62,000 bases of DNA, from assembly GCA_002633005.1 (NCBI GenBank), contig NMRA01000544.1, positions 44,479 to 106,478 on the forward strand. The letters are read 5' to 3'. Position 1 is the stretch's first letter. Each line of letters begins with the position of its first letter. The position numbers and the translations under genes are program-made. The notes under the pieces are model-generated. The model had not been told where the DNA came from and made no database searches. It saw nothing but the letters and a program-made list of their open reading frames with translations. This DNA is from Phoronis australis. Lineage: Eukaryota > Phoronida > Phoronidae. Positions 1 through 12,036 of this stretch are shown piece by piece.

Positions 1-792
1 TCTTTGACTCCTACAAAAGACCAAGCACGAGACCAGGACTCCGGCAAAGCAATATGTATACTATTCCAGCCTCCATCAGCCAAGCCTTCAGAAGATCAAC
101 GATATTAACTTGTATTGACATCTGGAATTCCTTACCATTCAAAATAAAAGAAAGCACTTCAATCGTCACTCTCAAAAATAACTTTAAAATGCATACCACT
201 ACTCCAGACTCCATTGACATCATTCCAACTTCCCTGCAACCATGAAATAACCCTATACAGATCAAGATGTGGTCTATTCCTAAACAAAGAGAAATTTAGA
301 CATAATTTTAATAATATTTCGGCTCTGTGTTCCTGTGGAGATACCCAGACATATCCTCATGTTTTCTTTGCTTGTGAGGTACACCTGTATGCAAGGAGGA
401 GAGGGTACAGCTCTTCCAGGCACTCGAACAATACCCCAATGTTTATAAAAAATACTCTGAAATTCCACAATTGTACAACAAAGTTAATTTCTTTCTTTAT
501 GGATGTCAAGAACTTAACTCAAACGAAAATATGGTTTTATTTGAAATAGTATCAGAATTTCTGTATAACATTAAATCTCTTTGTGTGAGTGGATAGAATT
601 TTATACATCTGTATGAAAATGAATTATTTTCTTTCGTTGTCATATATCATGGTATTCTTAACATCATTTTTTATTCATGTATTCGTATATAATCATTGTA
701 TGTAGACTTCTTTGTATTTTTTACCCAGATCTAATGCCTCTTGGCGCTTTTTGGGTTATGTATATTCATTGTATTCTGAAGATTTAAAAAAA
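1..792 (+). mobile_element. 3' end of a non-LTR retrotransposon
   Basis: The plus strand first reads a peptide ending with IWNSLPFKIKES and TLKNNFK, the pattern found at the end of LINE-type reverse transcriptase ORFs (a WNSLP motif followed by a lysine-rich FK segment). A second frame (214-549) continues with SRCGLFLNKEKFRHN and a CSCGDTQTYPHVFFAC zinc-knuckle-like motif, which is typical of the extreme C-terminus of such ORFs. The two parts are in different frames, so the copy is frameshifted. A short AT-rich tail follows and ends in an A-rich run near 785-792. The 5' part lies outside the window. The exact clade cannot be decided here. Confidence 0.7.
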
Positions 793-1990
793 GATGGCGG
801 AAAAAACGGCCGCCAAAATCGGTGTTTACTGCTTTCTGGCATGTTACTCATATGTAACATCTGGAACTAAAACAATAATTTTATACTTTTCATAAAAGGC
901 ATACAAATCAAAAGATGCCAAGTTTCCGTAAAATAAAACTAATGTGGCCTACAAAATGGCGGCCGAAACGGCAATTTGGTATATGTTGCAAGAATTCTCT
1001 TTATATTTTGCCTTGAAAATGGCAATATTTTTATTTTTATTTTTATTCTTTTGTAACTTAGACAATTGAATATATCTGGATGTTACAACTGGTCACTTGT
1101 TGACGAGAAAAAAATCAAGATGGCTGACAAAATGTCTGCCAAAATGGCCACCAATTCACAAAACCCAAATTTACCGCATTAACGTTCTGCAAATTTTGTT
1201 TGTAACCTGATAGACGTTTACACAAAACCATTTACAATATAAAGTCAGGGTTAATGAGTTGATTGTTTCTATAATTTGTTTTTAAGATTTAGATACTAAA
1301 TGTGCAATTTTAATCACATTTTAGATTATGTAACATAAAAAATGTTGTTTTTCAGAAAAAGCTTTAGTTGAATTTTTATAATAAACTTCTCACAATCAAT
1401 TATTTTTCTGTAAAATATATTAACTTGAAGTATCAAAAATAATATTTTTTAGAAAAATATGTAATTCAGGTGGAGTTATTGGCTTATTCATTACACGAAC
1501 CCTTAATAAATTTGGGCAGGAAGTGGCTTTTTCTCTGCTATTGGAGATATCATTAGTTGTTCCCAAGCATCGATTTCGTCTGCTGCTGGCATGTATTGAG
1601 AATTTGGCTGCTCTTTTCACCTAAATTTGATGAAAAGCAAATAGAATTGTGTAACAAAAAGTTAATAATTAAATTTTAACAGTTAGTACTCACAATTTGC
1701 TTAATTTGCATGCTTTTTATGAACATGGGTAACTGATTTTAGGGGATATTAGTGCCGGCAAACCAAACGATAGTGATCTGCATTCACTTGTTCTTAGCCA
1801 GTCTTGGCAGATTTCATACTGAGATGAGCTTTTTGTGATGTGTTGGATACGTAATGTCAGACACAGGGCTTCAAGAAGTTCTTGAGACGGTGCATGCATC
1901 AAACACTGTGATGCTTATGTTAAATGGAAAAAGTGTGGATAGAGCAGTTAGGGGGCATATGTTGGTAGAGTGAATGCTATCATAAAAGCC
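793..1990. other. AT-rich non-coding DNA with repeated ATGGCGG-like motifs
   Basis: No convincing coding region. Between 793 and 1160 there are several AAAATGGC/AAGATGGC words (near 793, 954 and 1,118-1,150), resembling the repeat modules at 5,100-5,620 and inside the element at 29,841-31,713. From 1,160 to 1,990 I see only AT-rich sequence with short, uninformative ORFs. Confidence 0.4.
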
Positions 1991-2199
1991 AGAACATTCC
2001 ACATCCCACTTCCACATATTGACAGATCAAGTACCGCTAATCCATAACCAATGAAGAAAGAAGTTCCGGTTCCTCAGAAATTCCAGGAGTCCCGAATGTC
2101 ACCAACACAGAACACACAGATTCCGTGCCAAGAGGTGGAACTATTCAGATTTTTGAGACATCCCAACTGATCACATAACAAGATGTATACACTGGGTCA

Positions 2200-4640
2200 T
2201 GCCATGTCCAGCCAGTGTCTTCCGATTCTGAACCTTGCATTACAGTGGAATACCCTCAAGAGACTTCACTTCTGGCTTCCGACCTACTGCCACTGGTACA
2301 TTCAAACACGACTGAATCAGAGTATAGGTCTTCAGAATTCACAGTGACAAAGAATAGTTCGTCAGAAGAATCAATGGCCAATGTTATACTTGATGATGAT
2401 TTGAGAGCTGCTCTGAAACTGTATGATGATCTTATTGCTGGCATGTCGTCTGTGTGTGGCGATATATGCTCGTCAGAGTGTCTTGTACGTATCCAGAAAA
2501 AATGGAGGCACATAAATCAGACTTGTTCTTGCAAAGTTGAATCATTAGTCTTCGGCAACACTATATGAAGATGACTGACATCTTTCGACTTCTTTAAAAG
2601 CAGAAATAATGTTAGATTGGGAGCTTCTCCAAAAAAACAGTTTTTGAAATGTTGCCTTAGTTTGCATCTGCTGGTCACAACTCGTATGCAAAATCTGCAT
2701 ACAAATACTTGCAGCAGACACAGCAGCTCAAAGACTCACATCCAGACGTCTACGGCCAACACGCCATAAGACAAAGTGACAGATTTTAGACAGGCTTGTC
2801 ATAATGAGATATGATCTTGTAATTGAACTAAAGCTCATGAAAAGTATTAAAACAAGAGGTTTAACCAGAGGTTGAAAAATGGGAGATACGTAGAGTGCAC
2901 CGTGGTTGCTTTCCTTGACGTGATGCTCAAGTATAAGTGGTGCCATGCAGACTGTAACAAACTTCAGTTGCGAAACAAGTCAGCAGCATAAAGAATGTAC
3001 CCAGGCAAGACAGTCACGTGACAACAAAGACATCCGCAGCCTTGTTGAATTCCTCCACAACAGAAACTCATTTTAAAGAGAAACATTACAGAACATCGCC
3101 ACTGGTGTGACTGCAGGCACATGCGCCAATGCCGAAAATGCCAGAAGTGGAGAAGGCGGTTCACTTGTTCAAGTGTGAAAAAGACTTCACATTCTGAAAG
3201 AAAGATAAGGTTGTGGCAATGACAAGTCAATCACTTCATGTTGCTAATAGTGATTTTACACAAGTGTATCCACGACTGCTATTTCAGCGAATCCTGACAG
3301 CTGCAAAAGACAACAATGAAAGTTCATCAAGCCTTTTGCAGTTTGAGCTGTATGTGTTGGTTCCCTTGCTCTTTATGATACATCTTGTCTTCCCAGAGTC
3401 GCTAATAAATCAATATGAGTTGATGCACTCTGGTCCAGTGGGGGACTACCAGAGGATTTCAATTTCCAGAAAACACGGTGATGCATGTAATCGACGGCAG
3501 TTCTCTCCACCGTATTCCATGGCCTAGAGGTGCAACGTTTCAGTCATTTGGTACAGCTTATGTGGATTACAACAGGAAGTGCACACAGCTTACTGTTGTT
3601 TTGATGGTTACTGAGAAGGACCATCAACTAAAGATGTCTCCCATGTTCGAAGACAGAGTGGGGTGGTTGGAACTAAAGTTCACTTCAATGGTGACATGGT
3701 GATCAAGTCAAAGAAGGAACATTTTGGCAAAGAGCAAAAACAAACACCGATTCATTCACTTCTTGTCAAGTTCGCTAGGAAATGCTGGATGCACAGTGGT
3801 ACAAGCTCAAGGTGACGCAGATGTTTTAATTGTAGAAACAGCAGTAGAGAACGCAGCACAAGGTGCAACTATCCATATTGCAGACGATACAGACTTGTTG
3901 GTTCTTTTGTGTCACTATGCTACTTCACAACAAATTCCAATGTTCAGGAAATTTGACAAGAGACACCAAAGCAAGAGGAGAGTCTGGGACATCAAGAAAC
4001 TACTGTTATCTCTTGGTGCCGAAACTTACACAGTTTTGCCATTTGTGCATGCAATAGGTGGTTGCAATACAACCTTACGGCTGTTTGGTATTAGCAAAGG
4101 CTCTCCCATTCAAGAAACTGCGTGGTCGACAATTCTGCAAAAACGCTAGCAAGAGTGTTCACTAGACCCATGCAGCTAAAGCAAAACAAATTTGAAGCTG
4201 GTAAGAGTTGTGTCTTTGCTTTATGGTGGTACTGGCTCAGGAAATTTAGATGACTTGCGATACTGGGGATTTGTGGATGAGGTGTCAGACTAGCCCCAGT
4301 CCAAATACATTCATTACCACCAACTTTCGTCAGTAGCTAAATTTCATGCTGCCGGGACATATTATCAAGAGCAAGAGTGGTCAAGTTTCCGTGTAAGTGG
4401 CCTAGACTCGCTGTATTGAAGATGGAAGCTGGCAGATGGAAAATTCATTCCCAAAACCACGGACCAGTCAGCAGCACCAGAGAACCTGCTGAAAGTAGTA
4501 AGATGTTCGTGTTAGATCAACTGTAGTTCCAAGAGATGTACTTGCAAGAAAAGAGGATTGCCGTGCTCGGTTGCATGTTGAGAATGCCGTGGTATAACTG
4601 CAGCAATTCATTCTCAGTTGACAGAGATTAGTTGTGTAAA
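2200..4640 (+). pseudogene. Broken PIN/XPG-like protein with C-terminal TSO1-type CXC motif
   Basis: Conserved blocks of one family occur in order but in shifting frames. First YMKMTDIFRLL near 2,565. Then FASAGHNSYAKSAYKYLQQ near 2,660-2,720. RQSDRF follows at about 2,770, LLFQRILTAAKD near 3,280 and VIDGSSLHRIPWPRGATF near 3,484. An intact stretch at 3,724-4,149 holds KNKHRFIHFLSSSL, GDADVLIVETAVENAA, DDTDLLVLLCHYA and HAIGGCNTTLRLFGISKG. DGKFIPKTTDQSAAPENLL at about 4,435 leads into a cysteine array near 4,500-4,600 with CSKRC/CTCKKRGLPCSVAC spacing, like Tesmin/TSO1 CXC domains. Such intronless, multi-copy proteins are common in invertebrate genomes. Acidic residues in DADVL and DDTDLL suggest a PIN/FEN-type metal-binding core, but that is inference. 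Many stops and frameshifts mean this copy is dead. An N-terminal ORF at 2,215-2,568 may belong to it. Confidence 0.6.
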
Positions 4641-4990
4641 TAATGATTGATTGTGTAGAGGTTCACTAGCATTTAACTAACTGGAAGTGACACAGACGGT
4701 GTGGATAGTAGATCACTAAATTAATTGCAGAAAGTTATTTTTGATACAGCACATTTTTTTAGGAGGAGAATGATCCTTCAGTCCTGGCGAACCTGATGTG
4801 TTTCACTCAAATAAGTTACTATTTATCAAACAGTCTTGAAAATGGTAGTCGTAATCATCAGAGCCGGACAAAAATTATTGTAATGGACGTGCTGACCTAA
4901 AAACTCAGGATATGAAATCTGTGAAGATGGCATGTCTCTGGAATATGAAGTTCTTACACGAAGCAACTATATGGTGGCCATCTTAGAAAA
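4641..4990. other. Non-coding spacer
   Basis: No gene seen. The stretch from about 4,840 carries a diverged start of the repeat unit described next (AATGGTAGTCGTAATCATCAG-like sequence), so a third, decayed copy of that unit may begin here. Confidence 0.3.
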
Positions 4991-5625
4991 TGGTGGAAGT
5001 AATCATTAGAGCCAAACGCAATAAGTCTCAATGGATCAGTCTACCAAGCAATCCTATGATACAATGTTTGAATCAAGACGATACACTAATCTGTTTGTGC
5101 GAAGTTGTGCGACTCGAAATAGTTTTGGAGGCTATCTTGGAAAATGGCGGATGGTGTCACTATAGCCATGCAATTTTTTTTTTCAATGGATTTGTTGTCC
5201 CACAAAAGATAGGTAAACCTTTTTGAATTTTTTACTGTAACACATTCCACTCTCGAGTTATAATGATCATCTGCAAATCTGGCGGCCATTTTGTCTGCAA
5301 TCTTGGAAATGGTGGAAGTAATCATTAGAGTCAAATGCTATGAGTCTCAATGGATAAGTCGACCCAGAAAACCTATGATGCAACGTTTGAAGCAAGACGA
5401 CACACTAATCTGATCCTGCAAATTTGTGCGACTCGAAGTAGTTTTGGCGGCCATTTTGGAAAATGATGGACGGTGTCACCACAACCATGCAAAACTATTT
5501 CCAATGGATTTGTTGACTCTTGAAAGATAGGTAAACCTTTTTGAATTTTTATTCTATCACATTCCACTCTCGAGTTATAATGGTCATCTGCAAATCTGGC
5601 TGCCATTTTATCCGCCATCTTGAAA
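4991..5625. repeat. Two tandem copies of a 319-bp repeat
   Basis: The sequence starting TGGTGGAAGTAATCATTAGAG at 4,991 recurs at 5,310. Everything after it is repeated, including the CTCAATGGAT segment, the CACTCTCGAGTTATAATG segment and ATGGCGG/GGCGGCCATTTT modules. The period is 319 bp. The copies differ by scattered substitutions. The repeat sits in the intron directly before the terminal P450 exon at 5,795. The short ORFs through it are not conserved between copies and are not taken as genes. Confidence 0.75.
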
Positions 5626-5794
5626 CACCAACTTCCGCCACTTCGATTGCGGTAGACTTTTTTCTCATACTAAGGGTTGTGAAAGGATACAATTGATGCA
5701 ATAAAACCTTCTGTTGCATTTTCCCGGTCATCCGTAGAATGACTGGACTATTACCTGTATACTATTTTTCAATCGCTTGTGGTTTATTTTACAG

Positions 5795-5976
5795 GGTCTC
5801 GGATGTGTCTTGGGCAACAGCTGGCAAAGCAGGAAATCTTTTTGATCTTCACAAATGTTTTGCACCAGTTTCGGATAACACCGCCACCTGGCGTTGATAA
5901 AATTTCGACAAAGGGACATACCCGAATCACTTTTCTTCCCAAACCATTCAAGATATGTGCAAAACCGTACCACTGA
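5795..5976 (+). CDS. Terminal exon of a CYP2-like cytochrome P450 (earlier exons outside window)
   Basis: After a TTTTACAG acceptor (5,787-5,794) the exon encodes the heme-binding end of a P450: SRMCLGQQLAKQE, with the cysteine as thiolate heme ligand, then FRITPPPGVDKIS and a C-terminus KPFKICAKPYH before TGA at 5,974-5,976. It is 182 nt long, exactly the length and phase (one base carried from the preceding exon) of the last exons of genes B and C. It is clearly paralogous to them but more diverged. No exon 5 (the PERF-region exon) is visible upstream, so the rest of the gene must lie beyond position 1 with a long, repeat-filled intron, or this is an orphan fragment. AATAAA at 6,252-6,257 could be its polyadenylation signal. 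Confidence 0.8.
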
Positions 5977-6760
5977 GCTTCTCAAAACCGGTTGGATTCC
6001 TAGGATCCCGGATTTGTTGAACCTCGATTAGATCAGTTCACAAGCTGAATTGGGGTATGAGCACACGAACCGGAAGGCTGTTTAAAATATATTTCAGTTC
6101 AGGAATGTAGATACATTAGTTTGCTGTGAAAAATTTCTGTTCGTATCAATTAAATTCACATGCTTTAAAGTGTAGTGCAACTTATTCACATGTTTCTCAA
6201 AAGACATTTTGTTCTTCACTTCAGAGCTGGTGACCTCCGAAGATTAAATCGAATAAATAACTTTCAAAGGTGCAGTAGATGAGACATGTACATTGAAACA
6301 TGTAGAATGACAGTGATATCTTATTTCACTTATCAAAAGACATAATTACACACGGAGTGCTACTCAATAGCTCCCCCCCCCGACATTGTTTGGCAGCTTC
6401 CGAATAGCGAAGCAATGTAATGGACAGGGGCCAGTATCGTTTACATGTTTGAAAAGTTCGATCCCTAATAATTTCATTCTGAAAGTGAGCAGCGTGACTG
6501 AGTTTGCCCTAGATAACAATGCTGAATACGAGAAGCTACAATCATTTAAGACAAACTTTAAGGCACGGTAGTGGATTAATTTTCTCTATATTTCTGCTCC
6601 TCTGGATAGCACACATGTGCCAAACTAAGGGACAATGGTGTCAATGGCTAAGTCTAAAAATGACTAACATATACTTGGATGACTTGTTAGGAATGTTATC
6701 AACTTGACAATGGAAACTGAGTTTGTTATGTACAGCAACACCCAAAAGCTTAACAGACTT
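5977..6760. other. 3' flank of the P450 terminal exon; no gene
   Basis: Contains the probable 3' UTR of the preceding exon, then unremarkable sequence with a short C-run near 6,371. ORFs here are short and have no recognisable motif. Confidence 0.35.
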
Positions 6761-7620
6761 GGCTCACGCTAAATTGGCACAACCATTGGTCAAGTAATTT
6801 TCTTGTTTCTTCTGAAAACAATAATTTTCTGTATTTGCATGCATATGGTTGACTTTAAACCAAGCTAAATCAATCTGTGTGACCATATTAAATGAGCCTC
6901 TGACATTTTGAATAGATTTGTCAACGTGTACAATAGTGTTGTCGTTGGAATAGTTGTAAAGATTGCATTTACCACTGAGTAGAGACCCAAGATCATTACT
7001 AAAAACATTAAATAATAGAGGTCCCAAAGCGGAGCCTTGAGAAACCCTTTTTGGAACGAGGTGTCATTTACTGTATTCAGGTGCACGATCTTAGCTCTCA
7101 TACATCTTTCAGATAAGTAGGATTTCAATAACTTGCAAGCTCTTTGTGGACAGCCGTATGCCTTAATCTTTGAAATTAGTGGATCCAGTGGAAGGTGGTC
7201 AAATGCTTTTGACAGGTCTATCAGCAAGCAGCCTGCAACTAATCTGTTTTCCATTGCCGACTTGATATCCTTAATAATATTTCTTGGCAACCATAGCCTT
7301 TTCTAAAGGCACACGGATAGTTACTAAGAACATCGCTGAAATAAGCAGCAAGTTGCCTGTGAAGCAATCTCTGAAACACTAGATTGAAGCAATCTCTGAA
7401 ACACTAGATTTAGAGTTAGTGAGACTGTGACACCTCTGGTCTGTCTCCGTTTTTGAAATGGGAGGAACTTGACTACAGACAACGGTATGCAATCATTGTA
7501 AATTTGCGTGGGCTGCATAGCTAGAACTTCTGCACCTAGCTTACAAAACCTTGCGGGACTATTGTCGTTGCCTGTTGCTTTATTGGATTTCAGAAGTGTT
7601 ATTTCATTCGAGTAAACTCT
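6760..7620 (-). mobile_element. Non-LTR retrotransposon reverse transcriptase relic
   Basis: Reading the minus strand from about 7,620 downwards gives the usual order of LINE reverse transcriptase blocks. The first is LKSNKATGNDNSPARFCKLG. Next come VVKFLPFQKRR, LLIDLSKAFDHLPLDPLI and GPLLFNVFSNDLGSLL. The last is NYSNDNTIVHVD. The catalytic box normally reads YADD; here it is YSND, so the enzyme is inactive. At least three frame changes and a small internal tandem duplication near 7,365-7,410 break the ORF. The relic is oriented opposite to the P450 genes. Confidence 0.8.
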
Positions 7621-9539
7621 CTATCTCCATTCTATGAAACAAGATTAATCGCCGTCTACGCGTCCCGGTTGGGCTCTTCTTTCACTAGCGTTACCTAGTG
7701 AATTTCAAGCTTGACTTTTCTTTGCCACAGGTTACAAGACTATTTGAAAGGTTTGGCATCATGAAGGGGTGATATAAAATGGAATTACGCAAGGGCGAGC
7801 AAAAGGTGGCGTTATAGGACGCCATACAACAAGTATGGGATCAAACGAAAGCACAAAAAAATCTTTGATAATGAGGCGAACAGGGTTGGTTAAACGACAC
7901 AGAAAATGCGACGATGGCGTGGGGAGGAGCTACACAAATTCCGGTTACCTGTCCATCTAACCAAACAAAATGCCAATCAAACACGAGATAACAAATTTCG
8001 CCTCAGTATGCAGCTGGTGTTGAGAAGCGCAGTTCAGTTCCCACACGTTGCTGCGTTGACTGACTTTCTATCTGCATTGGAGATAAGGTTATCTTCAGCT
8101 GTCACAGTGAAAGTGCAATATGGTTACAAAGTGTAGACACACAAACGGCTAGACTTTCACCGATATCTCTCAGTTCAAAGTTTATTTGCGTAAATAGTGG
8201 GATGAAAGTGTAAAGATTTCGTACTCGATGTTATACAGGTGTACAACTGATTAGATTAAGCTGATCGTCCTGTTCCCTAGAATGAACACACAGTGTATCT
8301 TGTATGTACACGACCCCGTCACAGAAATACATGTACATGATGACCTCATGAGACCGTGAATAGGGCGCTGGGTCGAATCTATGTACTCGAGTTATGTTAA
8401 CCATTTCCCGATCTGTCATCGAGTACCATATGATTCATTTGCATGAGTGTCTAGCCCTAGTTGCCACTTGATGATACCCTCATTAAAGCTATATGCTCTA
8501 GCTTGCATTCAAGATCTCGAGTTTTTAACTTGAAATTTCGTGTTTTTAGTCGAGTTTGTTGCTCAAATCTAAGAATCAACAAGTTCCAACATGGACTACA
8601 CGTTAATCTATGTAAACCACGCTATAATCAAGCACAAAATACAGCAAATTTTTTGATTTTATGATAAAAAGGCGGGAATTCGGAGATAAGACCCAGGGTT
8701 CGGGGCTGCGTTACGTAGAACAATGAAGATCTTGTGAGAAAAGCAAAATCGCGCAAACGTTCGTGAGATATCGGCATGCATTTCAAGAGAAGGCACGCGA
8801 TCACATGACTTGCTCGCGAATTTCTTATGTCTATAGGACACGTCCCAGATACTGAACGTGACGTCTGTCTCGATGGAGTTACACTAGTGTACATTGGGCA
8901 AAATTTCAGGAATAGTATTTAGTAGCGGTTTTTCCGAATCCATCGTTCATGTGATTAAAGATAAAGATGTCTTTGTTCGAGATAATAATCAGGCTAATAT
9001 GAAGTTCTGACTTCCCATATGGGAAGAACGGGCAAGAAATGGGATGGGCAGGGCTGTATCGTTAAATTGTAATAAAATCAACCTTACCAATTTACACTCC
9101 TCTCAAATTTACAACTAATTACAAGTGGTCGTTCGTAATGTTGATATAAGCACGCTTTCTGTCAAAATAGCTTTTGATTTCGACACAATTGGTTTTAACT
9201 TGTTTCTTACTCGGATTAGATGCGGCTTGACCAGAACTTGTCAAGAAGTGAGTAGTTGAGATCTGACTCACTAAGTTGGCTTGTCACGGCGATATATTTT
9301 ATGCGCCGTGTATGGTCTTTAATAATTACGAACTATCGAAGCTTCCTACGCTTTAGCAACCACATCTCATCTGAGGAAGGAACATTTTGAGACAAATTTT
9401 GCCATTGTCGTCATTTCCATAAACACATGTGCAGAGATAAGCTGATTGTTCCCAGCAACGTTGGTTCAGAATACAAAACATGAATTGTGCCCTGAACACT
9501 CAGGAATTTACCAAGACATCGTTATGCCACATCCTGTTG
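7621..9539. other. Non-coding intergenic DNA
   Basis: No supported gene, RNA or element. Only short ORFs without recognisable motifs and with no clear splice context. Confidence 0.3.
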
Positions 9540-10580
9540 TTGACCTTTCATCTTGTTTTCTTGGCATCAGCTATCTTTACTTTCTCGTGTACACTTTGAA
9601 CAGCAGCTTGTTGATAAGATTAGGGCAAGTTTGTGTGTGGGATTAATTGATAACAGTTTACACCTGTACGTCAGGTGTACTAATCGCATTCGTTTTAGGC
9701 CAAAACAGAAGCATACACATTCAATGAGGAATACTTTGACCAATGTGACGGTGTTGCTATTGGGAGTCCTCTCGGTCTTGTACTACCTAATATCTGGACG
9801 GTCTATTTAGAACAGACGGCATTTAAAAACTGTCCTACGGATTTACCATCGCATCACAAAATTTATGTTGATAACATTTTTTCTACCATTTAGTCATCAT
9901 AATCAGGCTGAGTCATTTCTTGACTGGATGAACACCTTATGTAATAGTATTAACTTGACCATGAAGTCAGAAGCAGACAACTGCATTAATTTTCTTGATG
10001 TATTAATTCACCGTCAGAATGACTTGCTATCTACATCAGTGTATAGAAAACCTACTTTCTCAGGTCTGTACCTCAGGTGGGATAGTTTTGTTCCCAGAAC
10101 TGGTTTAGTCAATGGTCTGATTAATCGGGCCTTGAGGATATGTAGCAATTCTGACTTGTTTGACTGTGAACTTGAATTTTTAAACAATCTCTTGTTTCAA
10201 AATGCATACCCTAAAACATTTATAAAATATTGCACTGACAGGTTTTTACGCAACCAATCCAAGAGAACTGTGGATGTTTGTCATGGGCGTGAGCTGAAGA
10301 AAGTATTTCTCAATCTCCCCTATTTGGATAACAGTACATGTAGTTATGTGGTCGACAGGCAGGATAAAACAATGCTTGGACCTATTGCTCCATGTTTGCA
10401 ACTCTTAACAATATTTAAACCTGCAAACAGACTTTTGTCATTGTCTAAACTAAAAACACCATTGAGCAATTGTCAAAGAAGTCATGTTGAGAACCAACTC
10501 ATCTGTAGGGACTGTGAACAGTTTTAGATTGGAATGACGATAAGGATTCTTAGCATCAGAGTTAAAGGCGAAGGCAACCT
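9540..10580 (+). mobile_element. Penelope-like retroelement relic (RT plus start of GIY-YIG)
   Basis: One frame reads FNEEYFDQCDGVAIGSPLG followed by KIYVDNIFST. These correspond to the Penelope-type blocks ending in the YVDD catalytic box, here YVDN at 9,864-9,875, so an aspartate is lost. A second frame (9,865-10,527) gives NCINFLDVLIHRQND, SVYRKPTFSGLYLRWDSFVP, LINRALRICS and VFLNLPYLDNS, all diagnostic of Penelope-like elements. At 10,525 the GIY-YIG junction CRDCEQF-stop-IGMTIRIL has a stop where the YIG tyrosine is expected. The copy is truncated, frameshifted and dead. The clade-level call is firm; the boundaries are approximate. Confidence 0.85.
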
Positions 10581-10670
10581 TTTTTCATGTCACTTTTAGC
10601 AAAAATAAAGTAAAGTTCGTTGGTTATATCAGACATATTTTCCACTTAATTTCAGCTTTTCGTATCTTTA

Positions 10671-11340
10671 TTAACTTTTCGTTCTCTACTCCGGAAGGGA
10701 CGTTTTGGGAAGCAAGAATTTCAGGCAAATTTCTTTTCATATAGTATGACTATGAGAGCTGTCGATTCAGTCATTGATCTACATAGGGGTGATAAATTCG
10801 TCGTTTGCTTTTGTTCACGTACATGCACACTGTTGCCACGTACCGGGATGTACTCATTATTGCCCAAAGCCTCTAACTAGCCATTCTGCGATGTTGAGTA
10901 GTGGCAGTGAATACAGGCCCAGTTCGTCGTTCAAAGAACAGATCGGTGAGCCAAACTTTGATAAGTTTACTGTGGACTTGTCTAAAGTATTGGAGCTATT
11001 TATAACGTGCCAGGTGTGTGGTGAGGGTGTCACATGGCGGGGTGTACGCAGTTTTTGTGCTCAGGTCACTATACAGTGCGAGTGTGTCGTGGGACACTCG
11101 GGCAAGTTGGACAGTTGTTCCTCTGTCCGTGAGACAATAATGAGTACATCCCGGTTCACTGCAACAGTGTGGCATATTGACTGACTCGTAAACAAAAGCA
11201 CAGACAACCGAACTTATCACAACCGATATAGAACAATGACTGACTTAGCAGCTTTCACAGTCAGATTATATGAAAAGAAATTGGCGCGAAATTCTTTCCT
11301 CCCAAGACGTTACCTCTGGAGTAGAAAACGAATAATTAAT
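10671..11340. mobile_element. Fold-back / long terminal-inverted-repeat element with internal coding relic
   Basis: Arm 1 (about 10,671-10,890) and arm 2 (about 11,118-11,340) are imperfect reverse complements. Examples are TTTCTTTTCATATAGTATGA against the complement of TCAGATTATATGAAAAGAAA, and CCGGGATGTACTCATTATTG against its complement near 11,130-11,152. The arms are about 215 bp and the spacer about 230 bp. The spacer encodes, in the plus frame of 10,774-11,184, GEPNFDKFTVDLSKVLELFI, then TCQVCGEG and CECVVGHSG, a cysteine pattern I associate with invertebrate DNA-transposon proteins. Both arms read HCC-x-x-PGCTHYC in one orientation, vaguely THAP-like. The likely explanation is an internally deleted DNA transposon. 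No target duplication was identified with confidence. Confidence 0.65.
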
Positions 11341-12030
11341 AATAGTAATAAACCGAAACGTCGGATCACCATGTCTATATTTATGTACGCGCTAATTTTA
11401 AAACTCCTGCTTAAGGTGTACTAATAAACAAATTCTAACAGTGAGAATAACGATAATACTTGAAAGGAAAATTTAATGAATTTCTTGTGATTTTAATTCG
11501 CGTCTGGTTATTCCTGGAAATCGATTGGTTTGGTAAATCAACATATAAGTCGAAATCTGTCCTTCTTTGCCGCGACTTCCTATGCTAAATTTGCGTTCTA
11601 TCATCGAGCGTGGTTACTAATGAGTTATCATATTTAAGGACTCATGGAACTAGCTCATGCCTAGATTTTTTGTCTCGTAATTGTCATTTGTGTGAAAATG
11701 TATTGTGCACGTATTTGCAGAATTGTTGCATTCAATTCTGTTTAACTATTTGCTTCCGAATGTCACACTTGATCCAAATGCTTTTGAGATCGGTGGTAAC
11801 CACCATTCAGTAACTTTCATTCAAACAGTTTGTGGTGTTAACGAAATACGAGGTGAGCGTTCTTTCAAATTCTTGGAAATGTTTAGTTTGAGGAGTAGTT
11901 AATCAAGTGCTCCTGCGTGATTGAACCACACGTGCGAACGCTCCACCGAAAGAAAGGTATAACCTTTTTATTTATTGAACGAAACCTTTTGTCACCACTC
12001 GTTTACCGACGGAATATGATTGGCTTTGTC
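11341..12030. other. Non-coding interval
   Basis: No gene recognised. Short ORFs at 11,610-11,902 show no family motif. A distant continuation of the Penelope-like element interrupted by the fold-back element is conceivable but not supported. Confidence 0.25.
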
Positions 12031-12036
12031 AATAAT

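Noticed and set aside
11610-11902. Short ORFs possibly continuing the Penelope-like element beyond the fold-back element
   Set aside because: A few residues suggest it, but there is no convincing motif match.
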